A DNA stretch of 64,000 bases from DATEGZ01 sp035279905 (GTDB taxonomy: Bacteria; Acidobacteriota; Vicinamibacteria; Vicinamibacterales; SCN-69-37): assembly GCA_035279905.1 (NCBI GenBank), contig DATEGZ010000217.1, positions 62,001 through 126,000 on the forward strand, given 5' to 3'. Positions 15,925 to 22,982 of this stretch are shown piece after piece. The translations under genes were made by a program, and so were the position numbers. Numbering within the stretch: the stretch's first letter is position 1; every line of letters begins with the position of its first letter. Below the pieces are notes generated by a model. It made no database searches. It was not told the origin of the DNA and saw only the letters and a program-made list of their open reading frames with translations.

Positions 15925-17063
15925 GACGCGCGGTAGAACTCCGCGAGGCACGTGACGACGTGCCGCTGCTGTTCCTCGGTGAGCTCGCCGTAGATGGGCA
16001 GCGCGAGCACGCGCTCGGCCGCGCGGTCGGCGACCGGAAAACTCGCGCCGGATTGCGGCAGAGCCGCGAAGCACTCCTGCCGGTGGAACGGCACCGGGTA
16101 GTAGATCTCCGTCCCGATGCGATTCGCCTGCAGGTGATCGCGCAACGCGTCGCGCCGGTCGCTGCGGATCACGAACTGGTTGTAGATGTGCCGGTAGCCC
16201 CGCGGCTCGATGGGCGCCTCGATGTGATCGTGCAGGTCGAATTCTTCGAAGAGCGCGCGGTACCGATCGGCGTTGCGCCTGCGGGCGTTCGTCCACGCGG
16301 TCAGGTGCGGCGCCTTCACGCGCAGCACCGCCGCCTGCAGCGCGTCGAGCCGGAAGTTGCCGCCGATGCGCTTGTGGATGTACTTCGGCTCCATGCCGTG
16401 GTTGCGCAGCAGCCGGAGCTCGTGGGCGAGCGCGGCGTCGTTGGTCGTCACGAGGCCGGCGTCACCGAATCCGCCGAGGTTTTTCGACGGGAAGAACGAG
16501 AAGCAGCCGATGGCGCCGCGCGTGCCGGCCGCACCGGCGCGCGCGCTGGCGCCGATGGCCTGCGCGGCGTCCTCGATCACCGGCACGCCGGCCGCCTGCG
16601 CGATCGCGAGGATGCGATCCATGTCGGCCATCAGGCCGAACAGGTGCACGGGCAGGATTCCGCGCGTGCGCGGCGACAACGCGCGCTTGATCGCCTCGGG
16701 ATCGACGTTGAACGTGACCGGGTCGATGTCGACGAACACCGGCGTCGCGCCGAGCCGGCTCACGCACCCGGCGGTCGCGAAAAACGAAAAGGTCGGCGTG
16801 ATGACTTCCGCGCCCGGCCCGATGCCGAGCGCCATCATCGCGACGAGCAGCGCGTCGGTGCCCGACGACACCGCAATCGCGTGCTCGCTGCCGATGAGCG
16901 CGGCCAGCTCGAGCTCGAGCGTCTCGACCTCCGGGCCCATGATGAACCGCTGGCTGTCGCAGACGCGCGTGATCGCCTGGAGGATTTCGTCGCGGATCGG
17001 ACGGTACTGCGCGACCAGATCGAGCAGCGGCACCGCGACGTCGGCGGCCGGTCGGGTCGTCAT
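15921..17063 (-). CDS. DegT/DnrJ/EryC1/StrS-family sugar aminotransferase
   Basis: 380 residues. PLP-dependent sugar aminotransferase with the internal aldimine lysine at about Lys194 (FFPSKNLGGFGDAG) and the EDAAQA segment carrying Asp165/Gln168. The C-terminal signatures GGNFRLDALQAAVLRVK and HIYNQFVIR with GTEIYYPVPFH resemble the 3-keto-sugar aminotransferase branch (WbpE, QdtB, DesV) more than the 4-keto branch. A WbpE-like role would suit the WbpG-type amidotransferase encoded 40 kb away, but it could equally make a dTDP- or GDP-linked amino sugar from the local rfb/gmd products. The gene is coupled to the reductase by a 4-bp overlap. Confidence 0.85.
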   Translation of the reverse strand: MTTRPAADVAVPLLDLVAQYRPIRDEILQAITRVCDSQRFIMGPEVETLELELAALIGSEHAIAVSSGTDALLVAMMALGIGPGAEVITPTFSFFATAGCVSRLGATPVFVDIDPVTFNVDPEAIKRALSPRTRGILPVHLFGLMADMDRILAIAQAAGVPVIEDAAQAIGASARAGAAGTRGAIGCFSFFPSKNLGGFGDAGLVTTNDAALAHELRLLRNHGMEPKYIHKRIGGNFRLDALQAAVLRVKAPHLTAWTNARRRNADRYRALFEEFDLHDHIEAPIEPRGYRHIYNQFVIRSDRRDALRDHLQANRIGTEIYYPVPFHRQECFAALPQSGASFPVADRAAERVLALPIYGELTEEQQRHVVTCLAEFYRAS

Positions 17064-17073
17064 GCGGACCGTC

Positions 17074-17637
17074 CTACTTGATGACCACGCGCGGCGCGCC
17101 CCAGACCGGCAGGTCGCCGTTGCGATCGTCGACGAACGGGTGTCCGGGCGCCGGATCGGGCCCGGACAGATTGTTGAAGATGAGATCGACGGCCTGACCC
17201 GAGTACGGCGACAGATCGAGCGTCAGATCCTTCCACTGACGATCGCCGGGCTCGGTGAACGGGTTGACGTGCAGCCGCATCAACTCCTCCGACGCCTTGC
17301 CGTTGGTGATGACGATCTGCATGATCACGCCGTTGCCCTGCATCGTCCAGCTCTGTTCCTTCATTCCGACGCTGACTTTGAGCCACGCGTTGTCCGGCAC
17401 CGTGAAGTGCCAGCCGACGCGCGCGGGATCGCCCGGCGCGATGGCCTTGTGCGACACGCCGGCGATCGACACGTCCTCGACGGTGAAGACCTCGGGACGC
17501 GGCCGCTTGATGGGGGCGGTCGGGAACTGCTCGATCAGATCGAGCGACGTACGCTCGCCGCCCGAACGCAGCAGCCACATCGCGAAGCCCGCGACGACGA
17601 TCGCGGCGACCCCGGTGACGATGACGGAGCGTTTCAT
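17074..17637 (-). CDS. small exported or membrane-anchored protein of unknown function
   Basis: 187 residues. An N-terminal hydrophobic segment (residues 4-22, ending WLLRSGG) would anchor or export the protein. The rest is beta-rich and polar, without cysteine pairs or known catalytic motifs; it reads like a single beta-sandwich, with a C-terminal stretch LDLSPYSGQAVDLIFNNLSG of the kind seen in carbohydrate-binding or jelly-roll modules. I do not recognise the family. It lies between smpB and the aminotransferase with 8-10 bp spacing, so it is probably co-transcribed. A periplasmic role near glycan assembly is possible, but that rests on location alone. Confidence 0.6.
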   Translation of the reverse strand: MKRSVIVTGVAAIVVAGFAMWLLRSGGERTSLDLIEQFPTAPIKRPRPEVFTVEDVSIAGVSHKAIAPGDPARVGWHFTVPDNAWLKVSVGMKEQSWTMQGNGVIMQIVITNGKASEELMRLHVNPFTEPGDRQWKDLTLDLSPYSGQAVDLIFNNLSGPDPAPGHPFVDDRNGDLPVWGAPRVVIK

Positions 17638-17645
17638 CGACGCAA

Positions 17646-18113
17646 TTATACCCGCCGCGTCTTGATTGCCGCGCGCGTCTCGCGGTCGGCCTCCCGGCGT
17701 TTGATCGTCTCGCGCTTGTCGAAGGTCTTCTTGCCCTTGGCGAGCGCGATCACGACCTTGACCCGGCCGTTCTTCAGATACATCCGCAGCGGCACGACGG
17801 TGAGCCCGCGCTCGGTGGTCTTGCCGAGCAGCTTGTTGAGCTCCTCGCGATGGAGCAGCAGCTTGCGCGGCCGCATGGGATCGTGCGACGCGTAGCCGCC
17901 GTGGCTGTACTGGCCGATGTGCGCGCCGAGCAGATAGGCCTCGGCGCCCTCGAGCTTGCAGTAGCTGTCGCGCAGGTTGATGCGGCCCTCGCGGATCGCC
18001 TTGACCTCGGTGCCCATCAGGGCGATGCCCGCCTCGAACTGCTCGAGCAGGTGGAAATCGTGGCCGGCCTTGCGGTTGTCGGCCAGCGGGCGCTCGTTCT
18101 TGTCGCGCGGCAT
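17646..18113 (-). CDS. smpB: SsrA-binding protein SmpB
   Basis: 155 residues. RNA-binding OB-fold partner of tmRNA, needed for ribosome rescue by trans-translation. Family markers are NRKAGHDFHLLEQFEAGI, the GTEVKAIREGRINLRDSY segment and the basic C-terminal tail (KGKKTFDKRETIKRREADRE). That tail inserts into the decoding centre and mRNA channel. The length is canonical. The gene starts 1 bp after the rfbC stop, inside a sugar-nucleotide gene run that also contains thiG. I saw no ssrA (tmRNA) gene in this window. Confidence 0.96.
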   Translation of the reverse strand: MPRDKNERPLADNRKAGHDFHLLEQFEAGIALMGTEVKAIREGRINLRDSYCKLEGAEAYLLGAHIGQYSHGGYASHDPMRPRKLLLHREELNKLLGKTTERGLTVVPLRMYLKNGRVKVVIALAKGKKTFDKRETIKRREADRETRAAIKTRRV

Positions 18114-18114
18114 G

Positions 18115-18648
18115 TCAGGCCGGGCAGTGGGGAAGGGCCGCGTCCCGCTCGCTCAAGACGGCGGGCGGACGAATCGGCCAGGCGATGGCCAGTGCCGGAT
18201 CATCCCACCGGATGCCGCGCTGGTGCTCGCGCGAGTACGCGGCCGAGACGAAGTAGAGCACCTCGGTGTCGTCGGAGAGCGTCTGGTAGCCGTGCGCGAA
18301 CCCGCGCGGGATGTACACCATGCGGCGCGTTTCCGCCGAGAGCTCGAGACCGCACCACTGGCGGTAGGTCGGCGAGTCCGGCCGCAGGTCGACCGCCACG
18401 TCCCACGCGAGGCCGCGAGTCACCCGCACGATCTTCGCTTCCTGGAAGGGCGGGGCCTGATAGTGCAGCCCGCGGAGCGTGCCGCGCCGGAGGTTCGCCG
18501 CGATGCTGACCTGCGCCACCTCGGCGTCGAGCGATCGTCTGGCGAGCTCTTCACGATGCCATGCCGCTTCGAACGATCCGCGATCGTCGGGGTAGACGTC
18601 GGACTCGATCACGAACATGCCCGGCAGTTTCGTTTCGGTGAACGTCAT
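18115..18648 (-). CDS. rfbC: dTDP-4-dehydrorhamnose 3,5-epimerase-family protein
   Basis: 177 residues from ATG 18648, overlapping the TAA of the upstream methyltransferase gene (TAATG). RmlC cupin signatures are visible: DRGSFEAAWHREEL, NLRRGTLRGLHYQAPP with the catalytic His, and YIPRGFAHGYQTLSDDTEV. It should catalyse the double epimerisation in dTDP-L-rhamnose formation. Members of this family also act on other 4-keto sugars, and the first two rhamnose pathway genes are not in the window, so the exact substrate is open. The protein is cytosolic with normal length. Confidence 0.9.
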   Translation of the reverse strand: MTFTETKLPGMFVIESDVYPDDRGSFEAAWHREELARRSLDAEVAQVSIAANLRRGTLRGLHYQAPPFQEAKIVRVTRGLAWDVAVDLRPDSPTYRQWCGLELSAETRRMVYIPRGFAHGYQTLSDDTEVLYFVSAAYSREHQRGIRWDDPALAIAWPIRPPAVLSERDAALPHCPA

Positions 18649-20114
18649 TATCGGCGGCCGATCACGGCGTAGTCCTGAAACGTGAACATCCGGTCGTTGA
18701 GCTTCGCCATGTCCTCGTTGAACGTGTCGATGAGGTCCGCGAGGCCGGGCGGCAGCTCCCCGGCGGGTTTCGGCGCGATCCGCAGCCGGTCCCACTCCGC
18801 GACGGGCGACCGGTATTCGATTTCGACGCTGTGAAACCCGCTCGAGCGAAGCAGGTGCTTGAGCGTTTCGGGATGGAGCGGCCGCACGTGCGTGAGATCA
18901 CGCAGGTAGCTCTCGAAGAACGCGACCCAGCACGCCGGGTTGATCGTCTCGAGCACGATCGTGCCGCCGGGGCGGATCTTGTGCACGGCGGCCTCGAGCA
19001 GCTTCGCGAGGTAGACCGGCTCGAGGTGCTCGACGACCTGCGCGGCGAACAGTCCGCCCAGCGAGTCGTCGGGCAGGTGCTCGACGTATGAGAGCGCATC
19101 GCCTTCCGCGACCTCGAGCCCGCGCGCGCGCGAGGCCTCGACCATCTCGTGGTTGAGATCGAGCCCGCGCGCCGTGATCCCGGCCGCGCGCAGCAGCTCG
19201 AGGAACTCGCCGCGCCCGCAGCCGATGTCGAGCACGTCGGACGCGCCCGCAAATCTCGGCACGTACTCCGCCAGCCGCCGCCGGATCTCCTCGAGCGACC
19301 CGCGAAACGCATCTTCGAACGCGAGGTACTTGAACGAATCGAGGTCGACGCCACCCGGACTTCTCAGTTCACCTGGACTTCTCAGTTCACCCGGACTTCT
19401 CAGTTCACCCGGACTTCTTAGTTCCCCCGGACCTCTGGATTGCTCGAGCAATCGCTCGACATCTCTTTTCAGCGAGAGCGCCGTTTGTTGCGCGATCGCC
19501 GCGGTCGCTCTCACTTCCTCGAGTGTGGCGAGGCGCGCGTCCGCGCGCGCGTCGCGCGCGGCCATTGAATCCCACCGCTTGAGCCAGTCGAGCGCGACCG
19601 CTGCCGTGCCCTGCATCGGCACTTCGGCTTCGGCAGAGTGCAACCGGTCGCGCGTGTCGATGTAACCCGTCACCGTCTGCAGGTACTGAATCAGGTGCGA
19701 CTGCAGCCGCGTCTGCCGCTCGAGGTGATCGCCGAGCGTCGCGATCGTGCTCGCGATGGCTTTTTGCGCTTCCTGGTGCGCCGTGACGTTGCGATTGAGG
19801 TGATCCACCAGCGACGCGTTGAACTGCCGCTGGGTTTCGAGCGGCGGCCCGACGATCCGCCAGATGAACGCGCGGAGCCGGCCCTTGAGTGAGGTGTCGA
19901 CGGCCGGCGGGCCCGACGGCAGGATGTCCCACGCCTCGTTGACCGCCGTCAGCTTGGTGTCGTCATAGGACGGCGGCGGGTGCGGCAGATCGACGCGCGG
20001 TTCGAGCACGCGGTCGAGCGCGCTCAGCGAGTCGTTGTAGACCCGGTCCGCCTGCTGCCGTTCGCGTTCGAGCCGGGGGATGCGATCTCCGAGACGCTCC
20101 TCAGCCACGGACAC
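18648..20114 (-). CDS. coiled-coil SAM-dependent methyltransferase with in-frame 18-bp repeat insert
   Basis: 488 residues from a GTG start at 20114, which lies inside the 3' end of thiG (14-bp overlap). The first ~225 residues are helical and coiled-coil-like. The class I methyltransferase domain begins near residue 290 with motif I DIGCGRGEF (296-304), followed by GLDLNHEMVEASRARG and the VVEHLEP segment. Between them is a four-fold GELRSP repeat (about 230-253) encoded by four 18-bp units of repeat family A. The architecture recalls methyltransferases that cap or modify surface glycans (WbdD-like), and the rfb context agrees. The acceptor is unknown. The repeat lies in a linker, so the catalytic domain should be intact. 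Confidence 0.82.
   Translation of the reverse strand: MSVAEERLGDRIPRLERERQQADRVYNDSLSALDRVLEPRVDLPHPPPSYDDTKLTAVNEAWDILPSGPPAVDTSLKGRLRAFIWRIVGPPLETQRQFNASLVDHLNRNVTAHQEAQKAIASTIATLGDHLERQTRLQSHLIQYLQTVTGYIDTRDRLHSAEAEVPMQGTAAVALDWLKRWDSMAARDARADARLATLEEVRATAAIAQQTALSLKRDVERLLEQSRGPGELRSPGELRSPGELRSPGELRSPGGVDLDSFKYLAFEDAFRGSLEEIRRRLAEYVPRFAGASDVLDIGCGRGEFLELLRAAGITARGLDLNHEMVEASRARGLEVAEGDALSYVEHLPDDSLGGLFAAQVVEHLEPVYLAKLLEAAVHKIRPGGTIVLETINPACWVAFFESYLRDLTHVRPLHPETLKHLLRSSGFHSVEIEYRSPVAEWDRLRIAPKPAGELPPGLADLIDTFNEDMAKLNDRMFTFQDYAVIGRR
19353..19424 (-). repeat. 18-bp tandem repeat family A, intragenic array (4 units)
   Basis: Four exact-length 18-bp units start at 19353, 19371, 19389 and 19407; a fifth, degraded unit follows. 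On the gene's sense strand they read GGTGAACTGAGAAGTCCG and translate as GELRSP. The two other sense frames contain TGA in each unit, so only this phase keeps the gene open. The unit is the same as in the intergenic arrays around holB, about 8-9 kb away. Confidence 0.92.
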
Positions 20115-20904
20115 TCCGCGGCGAGGCGCCCCCGGTCACGAGGCCTTCGGACGGACTCGAGGCCGTGGCGTAGCGTTTTCGGGGGATGCGCCCCGCGAGC
20201 CAGGCGAGCCGGCCGGCCTCGACGGCGTGTTTCATGGCCGCCGCCATCATCACCGGATCCGTCGCGCCGGCGATCGCGGTGTTGAGCAGCACCGCGTCGG
20301 CGCCCAGCTCCATCGCGATCGCGACGTCCGACGCCGTGCCGACGCCCGCGTCGACGATCACCGGCACGCGCGACTGTTCTTTGATGATCTTGAGGTTCTC
20401 GGGATTCTGGATGCCGAGCCCCGAGCCAATCGGCGCGCCGAGCGGCATCACGGCCGCCGCGCCCGCGTCCTCGAGCTTGCGGCAGACAATCGGATCGTCG
20501 TTCGTATAGGGCAGGACAACGAAGCCTTCCGCGACGAGCGTGCGCGTCGCGATCAGGAGCTGCTCGTTGTCAGGAAACAGCGTGCGTTCGTCGCCGATGA
20601 CCTCGAGCTTGATCCAGTTCGAGAGCCCGGCTTCCCGCGCCAGCCGCGCCGTCCGCACGGCATCGTCGGCGGTGTAGCAGGCGGCGGTGTTGGGCAACAG
20701 AAAGATTTTTGATCGGTCGATCCACGAGAGCAGCGACTCGGCCCCGCGCGCGGAGAGGTCCACGCGCCGGACCGCCACGGTCACCATCACGGTGCCCGAG
20801 GCCTCGTGCGCGGCCTTCATCACGGCGTGCGAGGGGTACTTGCCGGTACCGACCACCAGGCGCGAGGCAAACTCGCGTCCGGCCAGGACAAACGGATCGG
20901 ACAT
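20101..20904 (-). CDS. thiG: thiazole synthase ThiG
   Basis: 267 residues. TIM-barrel enzyme that builds the thiamine thiazole phosphate from DXP, dehydroglycine and ThiS thiocarboxylate. Conserved segments: SRLVVGTGKYPS, VTVAVRRVDL, the Schiff-base Lys99 in NWIKLEVIGD, and GAAAVMPLGAPIGSGLGI. The 3' part overlaps the GTG start of the coiled-coil methyltransferase by 14 bp, and a smpB/rfb run follows. Other thi genes are absent except thiS, which lies 5.4 kb upstream on the same strand and is coupled to a glycosyltransferase gene. No TPP riboswitch was recognised in the 112 bp before the gene. Confidence 0.96.
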   Translation of the reverse strand: MSDPFVLAGREFASRLVVGTGKYPSHAVMKAAHEASGTVMVTVAVRRVDLSARGAESLLSWIDRSKIFLLPNTAACYTADDAVRTARLAREAGLSNWIKLEVIGDERTLFPDNEQLLIATRTLVAEGFVVLPYTNDDPIVCRKLEDAGAAAVMPLGAPIGSGLGIQNPENLKIIKEQSRVPVIVDAGVGTASDVAIAMELGADAVLLNTAIAGATDPVMMAAAMKHAVEAGRLAWLAGRIPRKRYATASSPSEGLVTGGASPRSVRG

Positions 20905-20922
20905 TACGTGTCAGCTTACTGC

Positions 20923-21013
20923 GACATTGGGCTATTGGGTTATCGAGCTATTGGGTCATTGAGCGGTGCCCGCGCAATAGCCCAATGACCCGATAGCCCA
21001 ATGGCCCAATGTC
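20923..21013. repeat. long imperfect palindrome of CCCAATR heptamers
   Basis: The segment is an inverted repeat closed by a perfect 10-bp terminal stem (GACATTGGGC at 20923-20932, GCCCAATGTC at 21004-21013). About 32 of 40 positions in each arm match. Both arms are built from near-repeats of CATTGGG/CTATTGGG. It lies between the stop of the sugar dehydrogenase-like gene (21017) and the thiG start (20904), both on the minus strand, so it can fold in that transcript as a terminator or 5' leader structure. Confidence 0.75.
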
Positions 21014-21016
21014 AAC

Positions 21017-22708
21017 CTACCGAATCACCGGATACCATCCCCCGTTGACACACACTCCCCGCAGGCCCGGGATGTTGATGAACGGGTCAGGTGTGGCGCA
21101 CACGCCGCTCGGTGGCGGTGGAGTCGGCGGTGGCGTTGGCGGAGGCGTCGGGTTCGAGGGCGCGCCAAACTGCCAGCCGCCGTTGACACAGACACCCGCG
21201 CCGAAGGCCGCGAACGGGTTCGGCGTCAGACAGCCGCCGCTCGGTGGCGGGGGTGTCGGCGGCGGTGGTGCGGGCGCTGGCGGAGGCGCCGCCGGAGCTG
21301 ACGGCGGGAACCAGCCGCCGTTGAAGCACACGCCGCCGCCCATCGCGACGAACGGATCTGGTGTCAGACAACCACCCGGCGCGGGCGGCGCGGGAGCCGG
21401 TGCGGGCGCGGGGGCCGGCGTCGACGGCGGGTACCACCCGCCGTTGAAACAGACGCCGCCGCCCATCGCGACGAACGGGTCCGGCGTCAGGCAGCCGTTC
21501 GCGGGCGGCGGCGGCGAGCTCGGGCCGCCGGCGTCGATGCGATACACGCGACCGTTGCCGTAGCTCAGGACGTAGAGCTCGCCGTTGTCGTCGGCCGCGA
21601 AGCTGGACGGGTTGGCGATGCCGGTGAGCTCGCTCGTGTGATCCACGAGGCCCGAGGCGGTGGCCTCATGCGTCGAGGGATTGATCGTCAGCGCGAGCGA
21701 CCAGATCTTGCCGAAGCCGAAGTCCGCGAAGAAGTAACGCCCGACGTAGGCCGAGCCGAGCGCCGCGCCGCGGTACACGTAGCCACCCGTCACCGTGACG
21801 CCGACGGAGCGTCCGTACTCCCAGATCGGATCGATGAGCGGCGTGAACGCCGGCGGCAGCGACACGATGTTGTCGTGCGCGCCTTCGCGAATGCGCCAGC
21901 CGTAGTTGCGGCCGCCGTGCCCGGCGGGCTCGTAGTCGATCTCCTCGAACGCGTTTTGACCGACGTCGCCGATGACGAGCGCGCCCGTGCCGCTGTCGAA
22001 GCTCCAGCGCCACGGATTGCGCATGCCGACGTCCCAGATTTCCGGCAGGTAGCCCGGCACGCCGACGAACGGATTGGTGACCGGGACGGAGTAGCCCGTG
22101 CTGCTCGACCCCATCACGTCGATGCGCAGCATCTTGCCGAGCAGCGAGCCCGGCGTCTGCGCGTAGTTGTTCGGATCGTTGCCCGATCCGCCGTCGCCCA
22201 TCCCGATGTAGAGAAACCCGTCGGGGCCGAACATGATGTTGCCGCCGTTGTGATTGGCGAACGGCTGGAAGATGAACCCCTGGAGGCCCGACGGGCCCGG
22301 CCATTGCAGATCAAAGCGGCTGGCGGCGTTCGCGAGCAGCGGATTGGACGCCGAGCGAGTGAACCGCGCGACCACCGTGTTGCCCGCGAGGTCGGTGAAG
22401 TTCACCCAGAACTTTCCGCTCGAGATGTAGTCGGGCGCGAGCGCGAGGCCAAGCAGTCCCTGCTCACCCGTGTTGGTGATTTGCCCGATCAGGTTCAGAA
22501 AATCGTTCGCGAGGATCGCGCCGTTCTGCAGGACACGAATGCGACCGACCTGCTCGACGACGAGGAAGGTGTTGGCCATCCCCGGGACTTTGACCATCGC
22601 GACCGGCGACGTGAATCCCGAGCCGACCTGCGTCGCGTGGATCTGCGCGGACGCCGGAGGCGCCGCGAGCGCGAGAAGCAGCAAACCAGTTGAGAGCGTG
22701 CGAGTCAT
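21017..22708 (-). CDS. secreted glucose/sorbosone dehydrogenase-like beta-propeller with C-terminal Cys repeats
   Basis: 563 residues from ATG 22708, with a signal peptide of about 21 residues (ending PPASA before QIHA). Residues ~22-400 form a six-bladed quinoprotein-type propeller of the GSDH/YliI family, with markers GFTSPVAMVKVPG, EQGLLGLALAPDY, NHNGGNIMFGPDGFLYIGMG and MRNPWRWSFD. Family members oxidise aldose sugars using PQQ, though PQQ binding is not proven here. After a proline-rich linker there are four copies of a ~23-residue module with consensus CxTPDPFxxxGxGVCxNGGW, separated by Pro/Ala or Pro/Thr linkers; the last copy ends the protein. The upstream secreted protein has five more copies. 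The cysteines are not in CxxCH heme motifs. Confidence 0.85.
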   Translation of the reverse strand: MTRTLSTGLLLLALAAPPASAQIHATQVGSGFTSPVAMVKVPGMANTFLVVEQVGRIRVLQNGAILANDFLNLIGQITNTGEQGLLGLALAPDYISSGKFWVNFTDLAGNTVVARFTRSASNPLLANAASRFDLQWPGPSGLQGFIFQPFANHNGGNIMFGPDGFLYIGMGDGGSGNDPNNYAQTPGSLLGKMLRIDVMGSSSTGYSVPVTNPFVGVPGYLPEIWDVGMRNPWRWSFDSGTGALVIGDVGQNAFEEIDYEPAGHGGRNYGWRIREGAHDNIVSLPPAFTPLIDPIWEYGRSVGVTVTGGYVYRGAALGSAYVGRYFFADFGFGKIWSLALTINPSTHEATASGLVDHTSELTGIANPSSFAADDNGELYVLSYGNGRVYRIDAGGPSSPPPPANGCLTPDPFVAMGGGVCFNGGWYPPSTPAPAPAPAPAPPAPGGCLTPDPFVAMGGGVCFNGGWFPPSAPAAPPPAPAPPPPTPPPPSGGCLTPNPFAAFGAGVCVNGGWQFGAPSNPTPPPTPPPTPPPPSGVCATPDPFINIPGLRGVCVNGGWYPVIR

Positions 22709-22877
22709 CGTGTACAGACCTCGTCTCACAAAACGTAACCGCCTGGTCGGGGGACCGGGACTAGGGAAGCAAGGGCCGCGCCAACGAGTACCTGCCCCAT
22801 AGCGGAGGCGACTGGGGGCGGGTGTCAAAACGGCCGACGGCTCGCGTAGGAACGGCCACCAGGCCGTGTACGTACGA

Positions 22878-22980
22878 CGGGGTTCCGAGGTGCTGCTGTC
22901 AGCGAACCTCGGAACCCCGGAACTCCGCCCCTCGACGGGCTCGGGGCGCCCTGAGCTTGTCGAAGGGCGGAACCTCGGAA
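22878..22980. repeat. composite hairpins in the 274-bp gap between two secreted-protein genes
   Basis: A perfect 14-bp stem (22878-22891 with 22906-22919, GGGGTTCCGAGGT and complement) is followed by a 48-bp GC-rich near-palindrome (22924-22971). That palindrome is centred on GGCGCC, has 20 of 24 paired positions and contains CCTGAGCTTGTCGAAGGG, an interspersed palindromic sequence seen in many bacterial genomes. The ACCTCGGAAC core recurs at 22972. Position suggests transcription termination after the upstream minus-strand gene. The remaining bases of the gap (22709-22877) show no gene. Confidence 0.7.
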
Positions 22981-22982
22981 CG

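Noticed and set aside
17646..18113. ssrA (tmRNA) next to smpB
   Set aside because: No candidate with a tRNA-like end and tag frame was seen in adjoining gaps, which are only a few bases long.
20905..20922. TPP riboswitch before thiG
   Set aside because: The 112-bp gap contains the heptamer palindrome and no recognisable THI-box core.
21638..22693. 351-residue open frame on the plus strand
   Set aside because: Antisense to the propeller domain of the dehydrogenase-like gene.
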